64,000 nt of DNA from Dermatophilaceae bacterium Soc4.6 (GTDB taxonomy: Bacteria; Actinomycetota; Actinomycetes; Actinomycetales; Dermatophilaceae): NCBI GenBank assembly GCA_039889245.1, contig JAZGVH010000002.1, positions 2,728,001-2,792,000 of the forward strand, in the 5' to 3' direction. The position numbers and the translations under genes are program-made. Of the stretch, positions 50,819-58,849 are shown piece after piece. Each line of letters begins with the position of its first letter. Within the stretch, counting starts at the first letter, position 1. Below the pieces are notes generated by a model, which was not told the origin of the DNA, searched no databases, and saw only the letters and a program-made list of their open reading frames with translations.

Positions 50819-51606
50819 CCCCCCGACAGGGCTCGGGGACCGACCTGCAGCACGCCACCCAGCGCCACGAGGCGATCCTGCGGCGGCTGCGTGGTGACGG
50901 GCAGCTGCGCGCCCTGGAGGTCGCCCGCGACCTCGGCGTGACCCACGAGACCGTGCGCAAGGACCTGCTCCACCTGGAGGGCCGCGGGCTGCTGCGGCGG
51001 GTGCACGGTGGGGCGCTGCCCGTCGAGCCGATGTCCTTCGAGCCGGCCGTCACCGCGCGCACGAGCGAGGCGGCGCAGAAGCGACGCATCGCCGTGGCCG
51101 CCGCCACCCTCGTCCCGACGGAGGGCGCCATCCTCGTCGACGCGGGCTCGACCACCGCGGCCCTCGTCGAGCAGCTGCCCCCCACCGCGACGCTCACAGT
51201 CATCACCAACGCGCTTCCGATCGCCCTGGCGCTCCTGGGTCGGCCGCGGATCACGGTGCACACACTGGGCGGCCGGGTGCGCGCCACCACCCTCGCCGAG
51301 GTGGACCACTGGGCGCTGCGCTCCCTGTCGGAGGTGCGGGTCGACGTCGCTTTCCTGGGAACCAATGCCCTCTCGGTCGAGCACGGCCTGTCGACGCCCG
51401 ACGCGTCGGAGGCTGCGGTGAAGGCCGCGATGCTGCGCACCGCCGCCCGCACGGTGCTTCTCGCCGACCACACCAAGCTCGGTCGGGTCTCGGTCTTCAC
51501 GTATGCCGAGGTGGGCGCGATCGACGTGCTCGTCACCGACACCGGAACGACCCCCAAGCAGGCCAGGGAGATCGAGCGGCTGGGCGTCGAGGTCCTCAGG
51601 GTCTAG
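50815..51606 (+). CDS. DeoR-family transcriptional regulator
   Basis: 263 residues. DeoR-type winged helix: HEAILRRLRGDGQLRALEVA, LGVTHETVRKDLLHLEGRGL, LRRVHGGALP. The C-terminal sensor domain matches the DeoR/GlpR sugar-phosphate family: ILVDAGSTTAALVEQLP, VDVAFLGTNALSVEHGLSTP, ARTVLLADHTKLGRVSVF. Its ligand is probably the phosphorylated intermediate of this operon. Encoded at the operon end and therefore autoregulated; it likely acts at sites in the 46223-46574 region. Confidence 0.93.
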   Translation: MTPRQGSGTDLQHATQRHEAILRRLRGDGQLRALEVARDLGVTHETVRKDLLHLEGRGLLRRVHGGALPVEPMSFEPAVTARTSEAAQKRRIAVAAATLVPTEGAILVDAGSTTAALVEQLPPTATLTVITNALPIALALLGRPRITVHTLGGRVRATTLAEVDHWALRSLSEVRVDVAFLGTNALSVEHGLSTPDASEAAVKAAMLRTAARTVLLADHTKLGRVSVFTYAEVGAIDVLVTDTGTTPKQAREIERLGVEVLRV

Positions 51607-51626
51607 GTCGGCCCGGTCGGGCTAGG

Positions 51627-52823
51627 TCAGGTCAAGGTCGGCCTGCCGGTGCGGTCTCGCACCAGCCCCCGGGCCAGGCCACCGACCAGCCCACCGACCA
51701 GCCTCGGGGTGAGCAGACCGTCGCCCAGCCCCACCTCGACGAGGTCGTCGAAGACGCCCTGGTCATGTCCCGATGCCAGGAGCCCCGCGTCGACGACACC
51801 GGCGACCCCTGCGAGCCGGCTCGCCGCCCACGTGTGCCGTAGGTGCCGGTCGAGCAGTCGCCGGACCGCGGCGCGGTGCCGGCCTCCGGCGGAGGTGGGC
51901 CGGCCGGCGGCGAGCGCCTGCACCGCGGCCGCCCCGGCCAGCGACCCGGTCGCGACGGCGTAGTAGATCCCTTCTCCGGTCAGGGGATTGACCAGTCCGG
52001 CGGCGTCACCGACGAGCAGCGTCGGACCGTCGGGCTGCTCCGGGCCCCAGCCCCGACCCGAGAGCGGGAGATGGTGGGCCCGCCACGACCCGGCGCCCGC
52101 GGCGACGCCCGGGAGCAGCCGGTCCAGCTCGTCGAGCAGCAGCCGGCGGGTGAGCCCCGGGGCGTGCGCCAGCTCGCCGTAGCCGATGTTGGAGAAGCCG
52201 TCGCCGCGGTCGAAGGCCCAGGCGTACGACGGCTGTGGTCTGGTGCCCCACCGGATCACCTGCCGGCCGCGGTGGGCCGGCAGCGTCGGGGCGTAGCCGC
52301 GGATCGCGAGCGCCGTCTGGCCGCGTGGCGGGGAACCGACGGCGCCGCGCACGACCGAGCGGGCGCCGTCCGCCCCGATCACGACCTGCGCCCGGACCGA
52401 GCCGTCGACGACCACCGCACCGTCGGTGCGGTGGTCGACCCGCACGGAGCGCACCCGGTGGCGATCGAGCACGGCCCCCGCGGCGACGGCGTGCGCGACG
52501 ATGCGGGCGTCGAGCACGGCCCGGGGCACTACCCAGGCGGGGCGCGCCATCTGGCCCCGCACCTCGCGGCGCCCGGTGGCGAGGTGCAGGCCCTGCACTG
52601 GCGACCAGTCGTCGACGACGTCGCCCGCGCCCAGCTGGCCCAGCACGTCGACCGCCTGGGCGGCGATCCCGTCACCACAGCACTTGTCGCGCGGGAAGTC
52701 GTCGCGGTCGAGCAGCAGCACCCTGGTGTCGGGCGCCCGACGCAGCACCGAGAGGGCGGCACTGGCCCCGGCCGGGCCGGCGCCGACCACGACGACGTCC
52801 CACTCGGGTCGCGAGGAGCTCAC
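51627..52823 (-). CDS. Geranylgeranyl-reductase family flavoprotein
   Basis: 398 residues, FAD-dependent. GxGxxG site WDVVVVGAGPAGASAALSVL, the GGR motif FPRDKCCGDGIAAQAVDVLG, PRAVLDARIVAHAVAAGA, VIGADGARSVVRGAV, and LLVGDAAGLVNPLTGEGIYY are all present. Family members reduce geranylgeranyl groups (e.g. on menaquinone or lipids) or oxidise other substrates. A TAGTGT box six bases before the GTG indicates a leaderless gene. Not adjacent to the carotenoid operon. Related MenJ-type enzymes reduce the beta-isoprene unit of menaquinone, a plausible role in actinobacteria. Confidence 0.88.
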   Translation of the reverse strand: MSSSRPEWDVVVVGAGPAGASAALSVLRRAPDTRVLLLDRDDFPRDKCCGDGIAAQAVDVLGQLGAGDVVDDWSPVQGLHLATGRREVRGQMARPAWVVPRAVLDARIVAHAVAAGAVLDRHRVRSVRVDHRTDGAVVVDGSVRAQVVIGADGARSVVRGAVGSPPRGQTALAIRGYAPTLPAHRGRQVIRWGTRPQPSYAWAFDRGDGFSNIGYGELAHAPGLTRRLLLDELDRLLPGVAAGAGSWRAHHLPLSGRGWGPEQPDGPTLLVGDAAGLVNPLTGEGIYYAVATGSLAGAAAVQALAAGRPTSAGGRHRAAVRRLLDRHLRHTWAASRLAGVAGVVDAGLLASGHDQGVFDDLVEVGLGDGLLTPRLVGGLVGGLARGLVRDRTGRPTLT

Positions 52824-52829
52824 CGCCCG

Positions 52830-52835
52830 ACACTA
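52830..52835 (-). promoter_or_regulatory. -10 box TAGTGT, leaderless promoter
   Basis: Minus strand; six bases before the GTG start at 52823. Confidence 0.5.
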
Positions 52836-52946
52836 ACCGCGAGGTGGGGCAGGTGTCGCGGGCGCCTTGAGGGGTACGAAGATGCATACGCACGGGTGTG
52901 CGCCCGCACCGCGGCGGCACCGCCGGACGACGCACGAGGAGCTCAC

Positions 52947-53981
52947 ATGGAGTACCGGACCCTGGGGAGGAGCGGCGCAGCCGTCTCCACCCTGACGCTG
53001 GGCACGATGACGTTCGGTCAGGAGACCGACGAGGCGGGGGCCCACTCGCAGCTGGACGCCTTCGTCGAGTCCGGGGGCACGCTGGTCGACACGGCCGACG
53101 TCTACACCGGGGGCCAGAGCGAGCAGATCATCGGGAGCTGGCTCGGCAGCCGGCCATCGTCGGTGACCGACCGGGTCGTCCTGGCCAGCAAGGGACGCTT
53201 CCCCACGGGGGGCGGGCCCAACGACGTGGGTCTCTCGCGCCGCCACCTCACCCGCGCCATCGACGCATCGCTGGCGCGGCTCGGGGTCGAGCACATCGAC
53301 CTGTACCAGGTGCACTCCTACGACCCGCTGACGCCGCTCGAGGAGACCCTGTCCACCCTCGACGACGCCGTGCGGGCCGGCAAGATCGGCTACGTGGGGC
53401 TGTCGAACTTCACGGGGTGGCAGCTGCAGCGAGCCGTCGACCTCGCCGAGCACCGCCACCTGGCTCCGCCCGTGACCCTGCAGCCGCAGTACAACCTCCT
53501 CGTCCGCGAGATCGAGTGGGAGATCGTGCCGGCGGCCCTGGCCAACGGCCTCGGTCTGCTCCCGTGGTCGCCGCTCGGCGGCGGGTGGCTCACCGGGAAG
53601 TACACCCGCGACGAGCGGCCCACGGGGGCAACGCGACTGGGGGAAGACCCTGAGCGCGGGGTGGAGGCCTACGACCGCCGCGGGAAGGTCGAGCGCACCT
53701 GGGACGTCGTCGACGCCGTACGCGCCGTCGCCGACGCGCGCCACGTCACGATGGCCCAGGTCGCTCTCGCGTGGTTGGTCGACCGTCCGTCGGTCACCTC
53801 GGTCATCCTCGGCGCCCGCACCCTCGAGCAGCTGAAGGACAACCTCGGCGCCGCCGATCTGCACCTCACGCCGGAGGAGACCACGCGCCTCGACACGGTG
53901 AGCGACCCGGGGGCGGCCGACTACCCCTACGGCGGCCCCGGGACCGACCAGCGCTCGCGCCGGATCGAGGGGGGTCGCTGA
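52947..53981 (+). CDS. Aldo/keto reductase
   Basis: 344 residues, (beta/alpha)8 barrel of the YajO/Tas type. Start MEYRTLGRSGAAVSTLTLGT; catalytic Asp/Tyr in GGTLVDTADVYTGGQSEQII; Lys in VLASKGRF; His in DLYQVHSYDPLTPL; NADPH-binding C-terminal strands VILGARTLEQLKDNLGA. GAGGAGC precedes ATG 52947. The stop codon overlaps the next gene's start (TGATG), so the two are co-translated. Reduces aldehydes or ketones; substrate not predictable. Confidence 0.93.
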   Translation: MEYRTLGRSGAAVSTLTLGTMTFGQETDEAGAHSQLDAFVESGGTLVDTADVYTGGQSEQIIGSWLGSRPSSVTDRVVLASKGRFPTGGGPNDVGLSRRHLTRAIDASLARLGVEHIDLYQVHSYDPLTPLEETLSTLDDAVRAGKIGYVGLSNFTGWQLQRAVDLAEHRHLAPPVTLQPQYNLLVREIEWEIVPAALANGLGLLPWSPLGGGWLTGKYTRDERPTGATRLGEDPERGVEAYDRRGKVERTWDVVDAVRAVADARHVTMAQVALAWLVDRPSVTSVILGARTLEQLKDNLGAADLHLTPEETTRLDTVSDPGAADYPYGGPGTDQRSRRIEGGR

Positions 53982-54865
53982 TGGCGCTCCTCACCGGCCT
54001 GACCCGCGCCCTCGAGCGCCTCACGGACGCGGTGGAGGGCGCCTCGGCGCTCGACGCGCCCGCTGACGCGGTCAAGCGCGTCACCAGCAAGATCCCCCGT
54101 GGCCCGGTCAAGGACCTGCTCTCGGGCACCGCCCTCGGTCACCCGGCCCACCCGGCCGCCGTGACGCTGCCGCTCGGGGCGATCGGCAGCGCCACGCTGC
54201 TCGACCTGCTCAGCGGCGACGAGCAGGCCGTCCGGCTGCTCGCGACCACCGGTGTCGTCGGCGCGCTCCCGGCCGTACTCACCGGCTGGAGCGACTGGAA
54301 CGAGACCAACGGGGCCGAGCGCCGCGTCGGCCTCGTGCACGCGGCGGGCAACGCGATCGGGCTGGGTCTGGTCGGCGCGTCGCTGCTCGCCGGCCGCCCA
54401 GCCGTGCGCCGGTCGCTGTCGGTCGCGGGTCTCGCCGTGATGGGGGGTGCGGGCTGGCTCGGTGGGCACCTGTCCTTCGCCATGGGGGTCGGCGTCGACA
54501 CGACCGCCTTCCTCAAGCCACCGACCGACTGGACCGACGCGTGCGCGGAGGCCGACGTGAGTGCCGACAAGGGGATCGCCGTGACCGTCGAGAGCACACC
54601 GGTGCTGTTGGTGCGGCGTCCGCAGGGCATCGTCGCCATCGGTGACCGCTGCACGCATCGAGGCGCGCCGCTGCACGACGGCCAGATCCAGGACGGTTGC
54701 GTGGTCTGCCCGTGGCACGCCGCGAGGTTCTCGCTCGACGACGGCAGTGTCGCGCAGGGTCCGGCCACCCGACCTGCCTCGACCTTCGAGGTGCGGGTGG
54801 TCGCGGGTCGCGTCGAGGTGCGTCGGGCCGAGGAGCGGGCCCTGCGGCTCAACCCCACCCGCTGA
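53981..54865 (+). CDS. DUF2231-Rieske fusion membrane protein
   Basis: 294 residues. The first ~175 form a DUF2231 membrane domain with GHPAHPAAVTLPLGAIGSAT (the conserved HP-HP motif) and four hydrophobic helices (to LGGHLSFAMG). Residues ~180-285 are a Rieske domain with Cys224-x-His226 (CTHRG) and Cys243-x2-His246 (CPWHAARF), binding a 2Fe-2S cluster. The HP-HP motif in DUF2231 may hold heme or a metal. Such fusions suggest a membrane electron-transfer unit. It overlaps an aldo/keto reductase upstream and is directly followed by a permease remnant. Confidence 0.92.
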   Translation: MALLTGLTRALERLTDAVEGASALDAPADAVKRVTSKIPRGPVKDLLSGTALGHPAHPAAVTLPLGAIGSATLLDLLSGDEQAVRLLATTGVVGALPAVLTGWSDWNETNGAERRVGLVHAAGNAIGLGLVGASLLAGRPAVRRSLSVAGLAVMGGAGWLGGHLSFAMGVGVDTTAFLKPPTDWTDACAEADVSADKGIAVTVESTPVLLVRRPQGIVAIGDRCTHRGAPLHDGQIQDGCVVCPWHAARFSLDDGSVAQGPATRPASTFEVRVVAGRVEVRRAEERALRLNPTR

Positions 54866-55034
54866 CGAGCTCTTCACCCTGCCCATCGGTCTGCTCTACC
54901 TGCAGGGCCAGTTCGGCTCCGACTACGGCGCCACGATGGCCTTCGCGTTGCTGACCGTCGCGCCGATGGTCGGGCTCTTCCTCGTCTTCCAGCGCTACTT
55001 CGTGCAGGGGTTCGCCCGCACGGGGATCCAGTAG
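54864..55034 (+). pseudogene. C-terminal fragment of a sugar ABC permease (MalG type)
   Basis: Immediately after, and in a different frame from, the DUF2231-Rieske stop, the sequence reads DELFTLPIGLLYLQGQFGSD, YGATMAFALLTVAPMVGLFL, VFQRYFVQGFARTGIQ and stops. This is the typical end of MalG/UgpE-type permeases (T-L-P-x-G-L, last membrane helix, FQRYFVxG). The remaining four-fifths of the gene, including the EAA loop, is missing. The junction with the Rieske gene is abrupt, so this may be the scar of a deletion. Confidence 0.78.
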
Positions 55035-55044
55035 CCCCGGAGGG

Positions 55045-55410
55045 TCAGAGCAGGGTGCGGATCGCGGCGATCGCCCCAGCCAGGTAGCGGTCAACGGCCA
55101 CGCGGTCGTCGTCGCCGAGGTCCCGGTCGAGGGTCGCCAGGGCCTGGAACATCGGGGCCATCCTCGCGATGACCTCGGCCCGGCCCCCGTCGGTGAGGTG
55201 GACCTCCGTGCGGCGACCGTCGTGGGCGTGCGGGTGCCGCTCGACGTGGCCGTGCCCCACGAGCCGGTCGACCACGCCCGAGGCCGCGGCCGTGGTGACG
55301 CCGAGCCGGTGCGCCAGCTCGGCGGGGCCCATCGGCTCCACCGACAGGTGGCGCAGGGCGTGCAGCTCGGAGGTGCTGAGGTCGGCCCGGCGGGCGACGG
55401 CGGCCGGCAC
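55045..55410 (-). CDS. MarR-family transcriptional regulator
   Basis: 121 residues from GTG 55410. Winged helix: STSELHALRHL, GPAELAHRLGVTTAAASGVV, GHVERHPHAHDGRRTEVHLT. The first dimerisation helix would extend upstream in the same open frame (ETLRTLQTLIDVAGSV, to about 55470), but that extension has no ATG, GTG or TTG before the stop at 55531. The true start may be a rare codon (an ATT occurs at 55527, a CTG within the helix) or the gene may be shortened. Divergent from the MMPL exporter, its probable target. Confidence 0.78.
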   Translation of the reverse strand: MPAAVARRADLSTSELHALRHLSVEPMGPAELAHRLGVTTAAASGVVDRLVGHGHVERHPHAHDGRRTEVHLTDGGRAEVIARMAPMFQALATLDRDLGDDDRVAVDRYLAGAIAAIRTLL

Positions 55411-55535
55411 CGACCCGGCGACGTCGATGAGCGTCTGCAGGGTGCGCAGGGTCTCGCTCGGACGCCAGCCCGGGATGACGTCGGCGACGCCCGGAGGTCG
55501 CTTGGCGCCGGGTTGCGTGCTAGAAATAGGTCACC

Positions 55536-55560
55536 AACTTACGTATCTGTTAACCAAGGT
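55536..55560. promoter_or_regulatory. Candidate MarR operator between marR and the MMPL gene
   Basis: An AT-rich island with two palindromes, TACGTA (55540-55545) and GTTAAC (55549-55554), midway between the divergent genes. A likely binding site for the MarR-type regulator, though no clean long inverted repeat is present. Confidence 0.4.
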
Positions 55561-55611
55561 GTTGACTCATCGTAGCTCCCCGCCGATGATCCCACCCGGA
55601 GAGGACCTCTC

Positions 55612-57834
55612 GTGGCCGCCCGCCGCACCGACAACGCCACCCGCAGCGACCCCGCGGCCCGCCCTCCGCGCCCGCGCATCGGTCCCCGAGTCGTCCTGGG
55701 GGCTGTGGTCGTCCTGCTCGCCTGGCTCGCGGTCGGCGGCGTGGGCGGGCAGTCGATCGGCCAGCTGTCGTCGGTGCAGAAGAACGACAACGCCTCGTTC
55801 CTGCCGCCGGACGCGGAGTCGACCAAGGTCGACGAGGCGGCCAGGGCCTTCTCCGACCAGGGCACCCTGCCCCTGATCGTCGTCGCCGAGCGAGGCGCCG
55901 CCCTCACCCCGGCCGACCTGACCGCGGCCCAGGCCTTCGCTGCGACGCTCCCGAGGCTGCCCCTCGACCTCGCCGGCACCTCCGCCACGGTCGGCGACTA
56001 CCTCGTCGCCCCGCAGGTGGCCGCGGTGCCGAGCAAGGACGGCACGGCCTTCCTGGTCGTGCTCCCCCTGTCGACGACCAAGACGGCGGAGAAGATCGGC
56101 GACGCCACCCCGTTGACGGTCATCACGACGGCGGTCAAGGCCGCCGTCGAGACGGGCCTGCAGAAGCAGGGCTACACGGCCTACGTGACCGGCCCGGCGG
56201 GGTTCATCGGTGACCTCGTCTCGGCCTTCGCCGGCATCGACGGCATCCTGCTGCTCGTCGCCCTCGGCGTCGTGCTCGTGATCCTGCTCGTGGTCTACCG
56301 CAGCCCGGTGCTGCCGTTCGCCGTGCTGCTCACGGCCGGTTTCGGCCTCTCGGCCGCGGGTCTCGTGGTCTACAAGCTCGCCGAGGCCGGCCACATCACC
56401 GTCACCGGCCAGAGCCAGGGCATCCTGTCGATCCTCGTGGTCGGCGCGGCCACCGACTACTCGCTGCTGCTGGTGGCGCGCTACAAGGAGGAGCTGCACG
56501 ACCAGGAGTCGACGTGGGTCGCCCTGCGCACCGCCTGGCGGGCCACGGTCGAGCCGATCGCGGCCAGCGCCGCCACCGTGGTGCTCGGCCTCCTGTCGCT
56601 CACCCTCGCCGAGCTCAAGGGCACCTCAGGCCTGGGGCCCGTGGGTGCCCTCGGCATCCTCGGCGCCCTCATCGCCGCTCTCACCCTGCTGCCCGCCCTG
56701 CTCCTGCTGGGGCGCCGCTGGATCTTCTGGCCGGCCATCCCGCGGGTCGACCATGCCCACCGCTCCGACTCGCTCGACGCCGGTCGGGGCTGGGGTCGCA
56801 TCGCGCGCTTCGTCGGTGCCCGCCCCCGCGCCACCTGGGTCGTCACGGCGCTGGTGCTGCTCGCGGCGGCGGCGTTCCTGCCCACCCTCAAGAGCGACGG
56901 CATCTCGCAGTCCGACACCTTCCTCACCAAGGTCGACGCGGTCAAGGGCCAGGAGGTGCTCGCCCGCCACTTCGACGCCGGGTCCGGCTCGCCGGTGCTC
57001 GTGATCGCCCCGTCGGCGGTCGTCGACGCTGTGGTCGCCGCCCTGGGCACGGAGGCCGGTGTCTCCAACCCGTATGCCGGGCAGGCCCCCGGCGCGCCCG
57101 CCAAGGTCGTGGCGGGCAAGGTGCTCGTGCAGGCGACGCTCGCCGACGCGGCCGACTCACCGGCTGCGGTCGACACCGTGCGGCGCGTGCGGTCCGACCT
57201 GCAGCGGGTCAGCCCCGACGTGCTGGTGGGCGGCGAGACCGCCCAGACCCTCGACGTGCGCACCGCTGCCGACCGCGACCTCAAGGTCGTCATCCCGACC
57301 ATCATCGCCGTGGTCTTCGTCGTGCTCATGCTGCTGCTGCGCTCGCTCGTCGCGCCCGTGCTGCTCGTCCTGGCCAACATCCTGTCCTTCGGGGCGACCA
57401 TGGGGATCTCGGCGATCGTCTTCAACCACGTCTTCCACTTCCCCGGAGGGGACCCGACGACGGTGCTCTACGGCTTCGTCTTCCTGGTGGCCCTGGGCGT
57501 CGACTACTCGATCTTCCTGATGACCAGGGCCCGTGAGGAGACCGCCACACAGGGCCCGAGGCGGGGGGTGCTCACCGCCCTCGCCGTCACCGGCGGGGTG
57601 ATCACCAGTGCCGGCATCGTGCTGGCCGCGACGTTCGGCGCGCTCGCGGTGCTCCCGCTGCTCTTCCTGGCCCAGATCGCCTTCATCGTCGCCTTCGGCG
57701 TCCTGCTCGACACCCTGGTCGTGCGCTCGCTGCTCGTGCCCGCTCTGGCCGTCGACCTCGGGCGGTGGACCTGGTGGCCGGGCCGACCGGCTCAGACTGC
57801 CGATGACGGTGGTGCCAGACCGCACCATCCGTAG
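55612..57834 (+). CDS. MMPL-family membrane exporter
   Basis: 740 residues, RND-superfamily lipid/drug exporter of the MmpL/YdfJ type with about 12 helices in two halves. A first helix (~25-45), an extracytoplasmic loop, then helices 2-6; the pattern repeats after ~395. GAATDYSLLLVARYKEELHD and GVDYSIFLMTRAREETATQG carry the paired D-Y proton-relay motifs in helix 4 and its counterpart, as in MmpL3. It likely exports lipids or hydrophobic drugs using the proton gradient. GTG 55612 with GGAGAGG. Its regulator is the divergent MarR gene. Confidence 0.92.
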   Translation: MAARRTDNATRSDPAARPPRPRIGPRVVLGAVVVLLAWLAVGGVGGQSIGQLSSVQKNDNASFLPPDAESTKVDEAARAFSDQGTLPLIVVAERGAALTPADLTAAQAFAATLPRLPLDLAGTSATVGDYLVAPQVAAVPSKDGTAFLVVLPLSTTKTAEKIGDATPLTVITTAVKAAVETGLQKQGYTAYVTGPAGFIGDLVSAFAGIDGILLLVALGVVLVILLVVYRSPVLPFAVLLTAGFGLSAAGLVVYKLAEAGHITVTGQSQGILSILVVGAATDYSLLLVARYKEELHDQESTWVALRTAWRATVEPIAASAATVVLGLLSLTLAELKGTSGLGPVGALGILGALIAALTLLPALLLLGRRWIFWPAIPRVDHAHRSDSLDAGRGWGRIARFVGARPRATWVVTALVLLAAAAFLPTLKSDGISQSDTFLTKVDAVKGQEVLARHFDAGSGSPVLVIAPSAVVDAVVAALGTEAGVSNPYAGQAPGAPAKVVAGKVLVQATLADAADSPAAVDTVRRVRSDLQRVSPDVLVGGETAQTLDVRTAADRDLKVVIPTIIAVVFVVLMLLLRSLVAPVLLVLANILSFGATMGISAIVFNHVFHFPGGDPTTVLYGFVFLVALGVDYSIFLMTRAREETATQGPRRGVLTALAVTGGVITSAGIVLAATFGALAVLPLLFLAQIAFIVAFGVLLDTLVVRSLLVPALAVDLGRWTWWPGRPAQTADDGGARPHHP

Positions 57835-57940
57835 GCGGGCGATTCGGGACCTCTGGGTCAAGAGCCCGGGAGAGTCCGACGGGCCGTGCCAGGGCGGCCC
57901 GACCTCGGGCCAGTGGTTCGACGCCTGGCGGTCGACTTCG

Positions 57941-58021
57941 TCACCCGGTCACAGGCGGCCGGCCGGCTCTGACCCGAGATCACCCACCGGCGTCTCAGTC
58001 GCCCCTCAGGTGACCGGGTGA
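57941..58021. repeat. 12-base inverted repeat (TCACCCGGTCAC / GTGACCGGGTGA)
   Basis: TCACCCGGTCAC at 57941-57952 and its exact reverse complement at 58010-58021, 57 bases apart, in the gap between the MMPL gene and the next gene; the right copy ends ten bases before the GTG at 58032. It could be a pair of regulator sites or an RNA stem. Confidence 0.55.
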
Positions 58022-58031
58022 TGCTGGGGGC

Positions 58032-58676
58032 GTGACCACTCACCCCTCCGCCGCGGTCCTGCAGATCAGCGCTGTCGCCCTGCCGGTGGTCGCGCTGGTC
58101 GTCGTCGCCCTGACCTGGCTGACCCTGAGCCGCGCCGAGCGCTCCGCCCTCACCTACCGTGCGGCCGTCGCCGTCGGCGTCACCGTGGGGCTCGCCTCCC
58201 TCGCAGGTCGCCTGCCCCTCGACCTCACGGCGTATGCCGCCGTCGCCGCCGCGCTCCTCGTCCCCCTGCGCCGCCGGCTGGGCGGCGGGCTGCTGGCCGC
58301 GGTCGCCGTCGGTGCCCTGGCCCGCGGGGACCTGGAGGTCCACCAGCGCGCGGTGGTGCTCGGGGCAGTGGTGGCGGGCGTGCTCGCCGCGGTGGTCGGC
58401 ACGCTCGTGTGGGAGCACCTCGACCCGCTGGCGGACGACGCTGCCAACCTCGCGACGGCGGGACGGGCACGCCGACCGGCCTGGATGCAGCTCTTCACCC
58501 CGTCCCCCCTCGACCTCGACCACCTCGACGCCATCATCGACGGGACCCTCGAGGAGCCGCTGGACGCTCACCCCTCCGGGCACGACGACGCCGCCGGGGC
58601 CGGCGTCCCGGTGGGTGCTGGCCCGTCCGAGGGGCAGACCCCGCACCGCCGGCGTGGCGTGACGCGACACGCGTAG
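58032..58676 (+). CDS. Membrane protein with acidic/His-rich tail, hypothetical
   Basis: 214 residues. Four hydrophobic helices in the first ~125 residues (about 10-30, 42-58, 66-80 and 100-122), with an ER/HQR loop between the third and fourth, followed by a polar C-terminal tail with many Asp, His and Gly (LDAHPSGHDDAAGAGVPVG). The layout suggests a small integral membrane protein with a cytoplasmic tail. I do not recognise a family. Start at GTG 58032 is the first plausible one; no ribosome site. Sits alone after the exporter gene. Confidence 0.65.
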   Translation: MTTHPSAAVLQISAVALPVVALVVVALTWLTLSRAERSALTYRAAVAVGVTVGLASLAGRLPLDLTAYAAVAAALLVPLRRRLGGGLLAAVAVGALARGDLEVHQRAVVLGAVVAGVLAAVVGTLVWEHLDPLADDAANLATAGRARRPAWMQLFTPSPLDLDHLDAIIDGTLEEPLDAHPSGHDDAAGAGVPVGAGPSEGQTPHRRRGVTRHA

Positions 58677-58801
58677 GGCTCCGGGCTCAGCTGGGGGCAC
58701 GCCCAGCATCCTGTCGGGTTGCCGACGCGCGAAACGAACCAGCCGGTGGAGGTCGGGCGGGCCATGGCCCAGGCCACCCCGGATTGACGGTCTGTCGCCA
58801 G

Positions 58802-58833
58802 GCCGAGGCGACCAGATCGGATCCCGCCTCGGC
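58802..58833 (+). promoter_or_regulatory. Inverted repeat before the glycosylase gene
   Basis: GCCGAGGCG (58802-58810) and CGCCTCGGC (58825-58833) form 9-base arms around a 14-base loop, directly upstream of a TAGCGT box (58838-58843). A candidate operator covering the -35 region of the glycosylase promoter. The palindrome GGGCCATGGCCC at 58759-58770 lies further up. Confidence 0.5.
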
Positions 58834-58837
58834 GGGG

Positions 58838-58843
58838 TAGCGT
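58838..58843 (+). promoter_or_regulatory. -10 box TAGCGT, leaderless promoter
   Basis: Six bases before the GTG at 58850. Confidence 0.5.
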
Positions 58844-58849
58844 CGTCGG

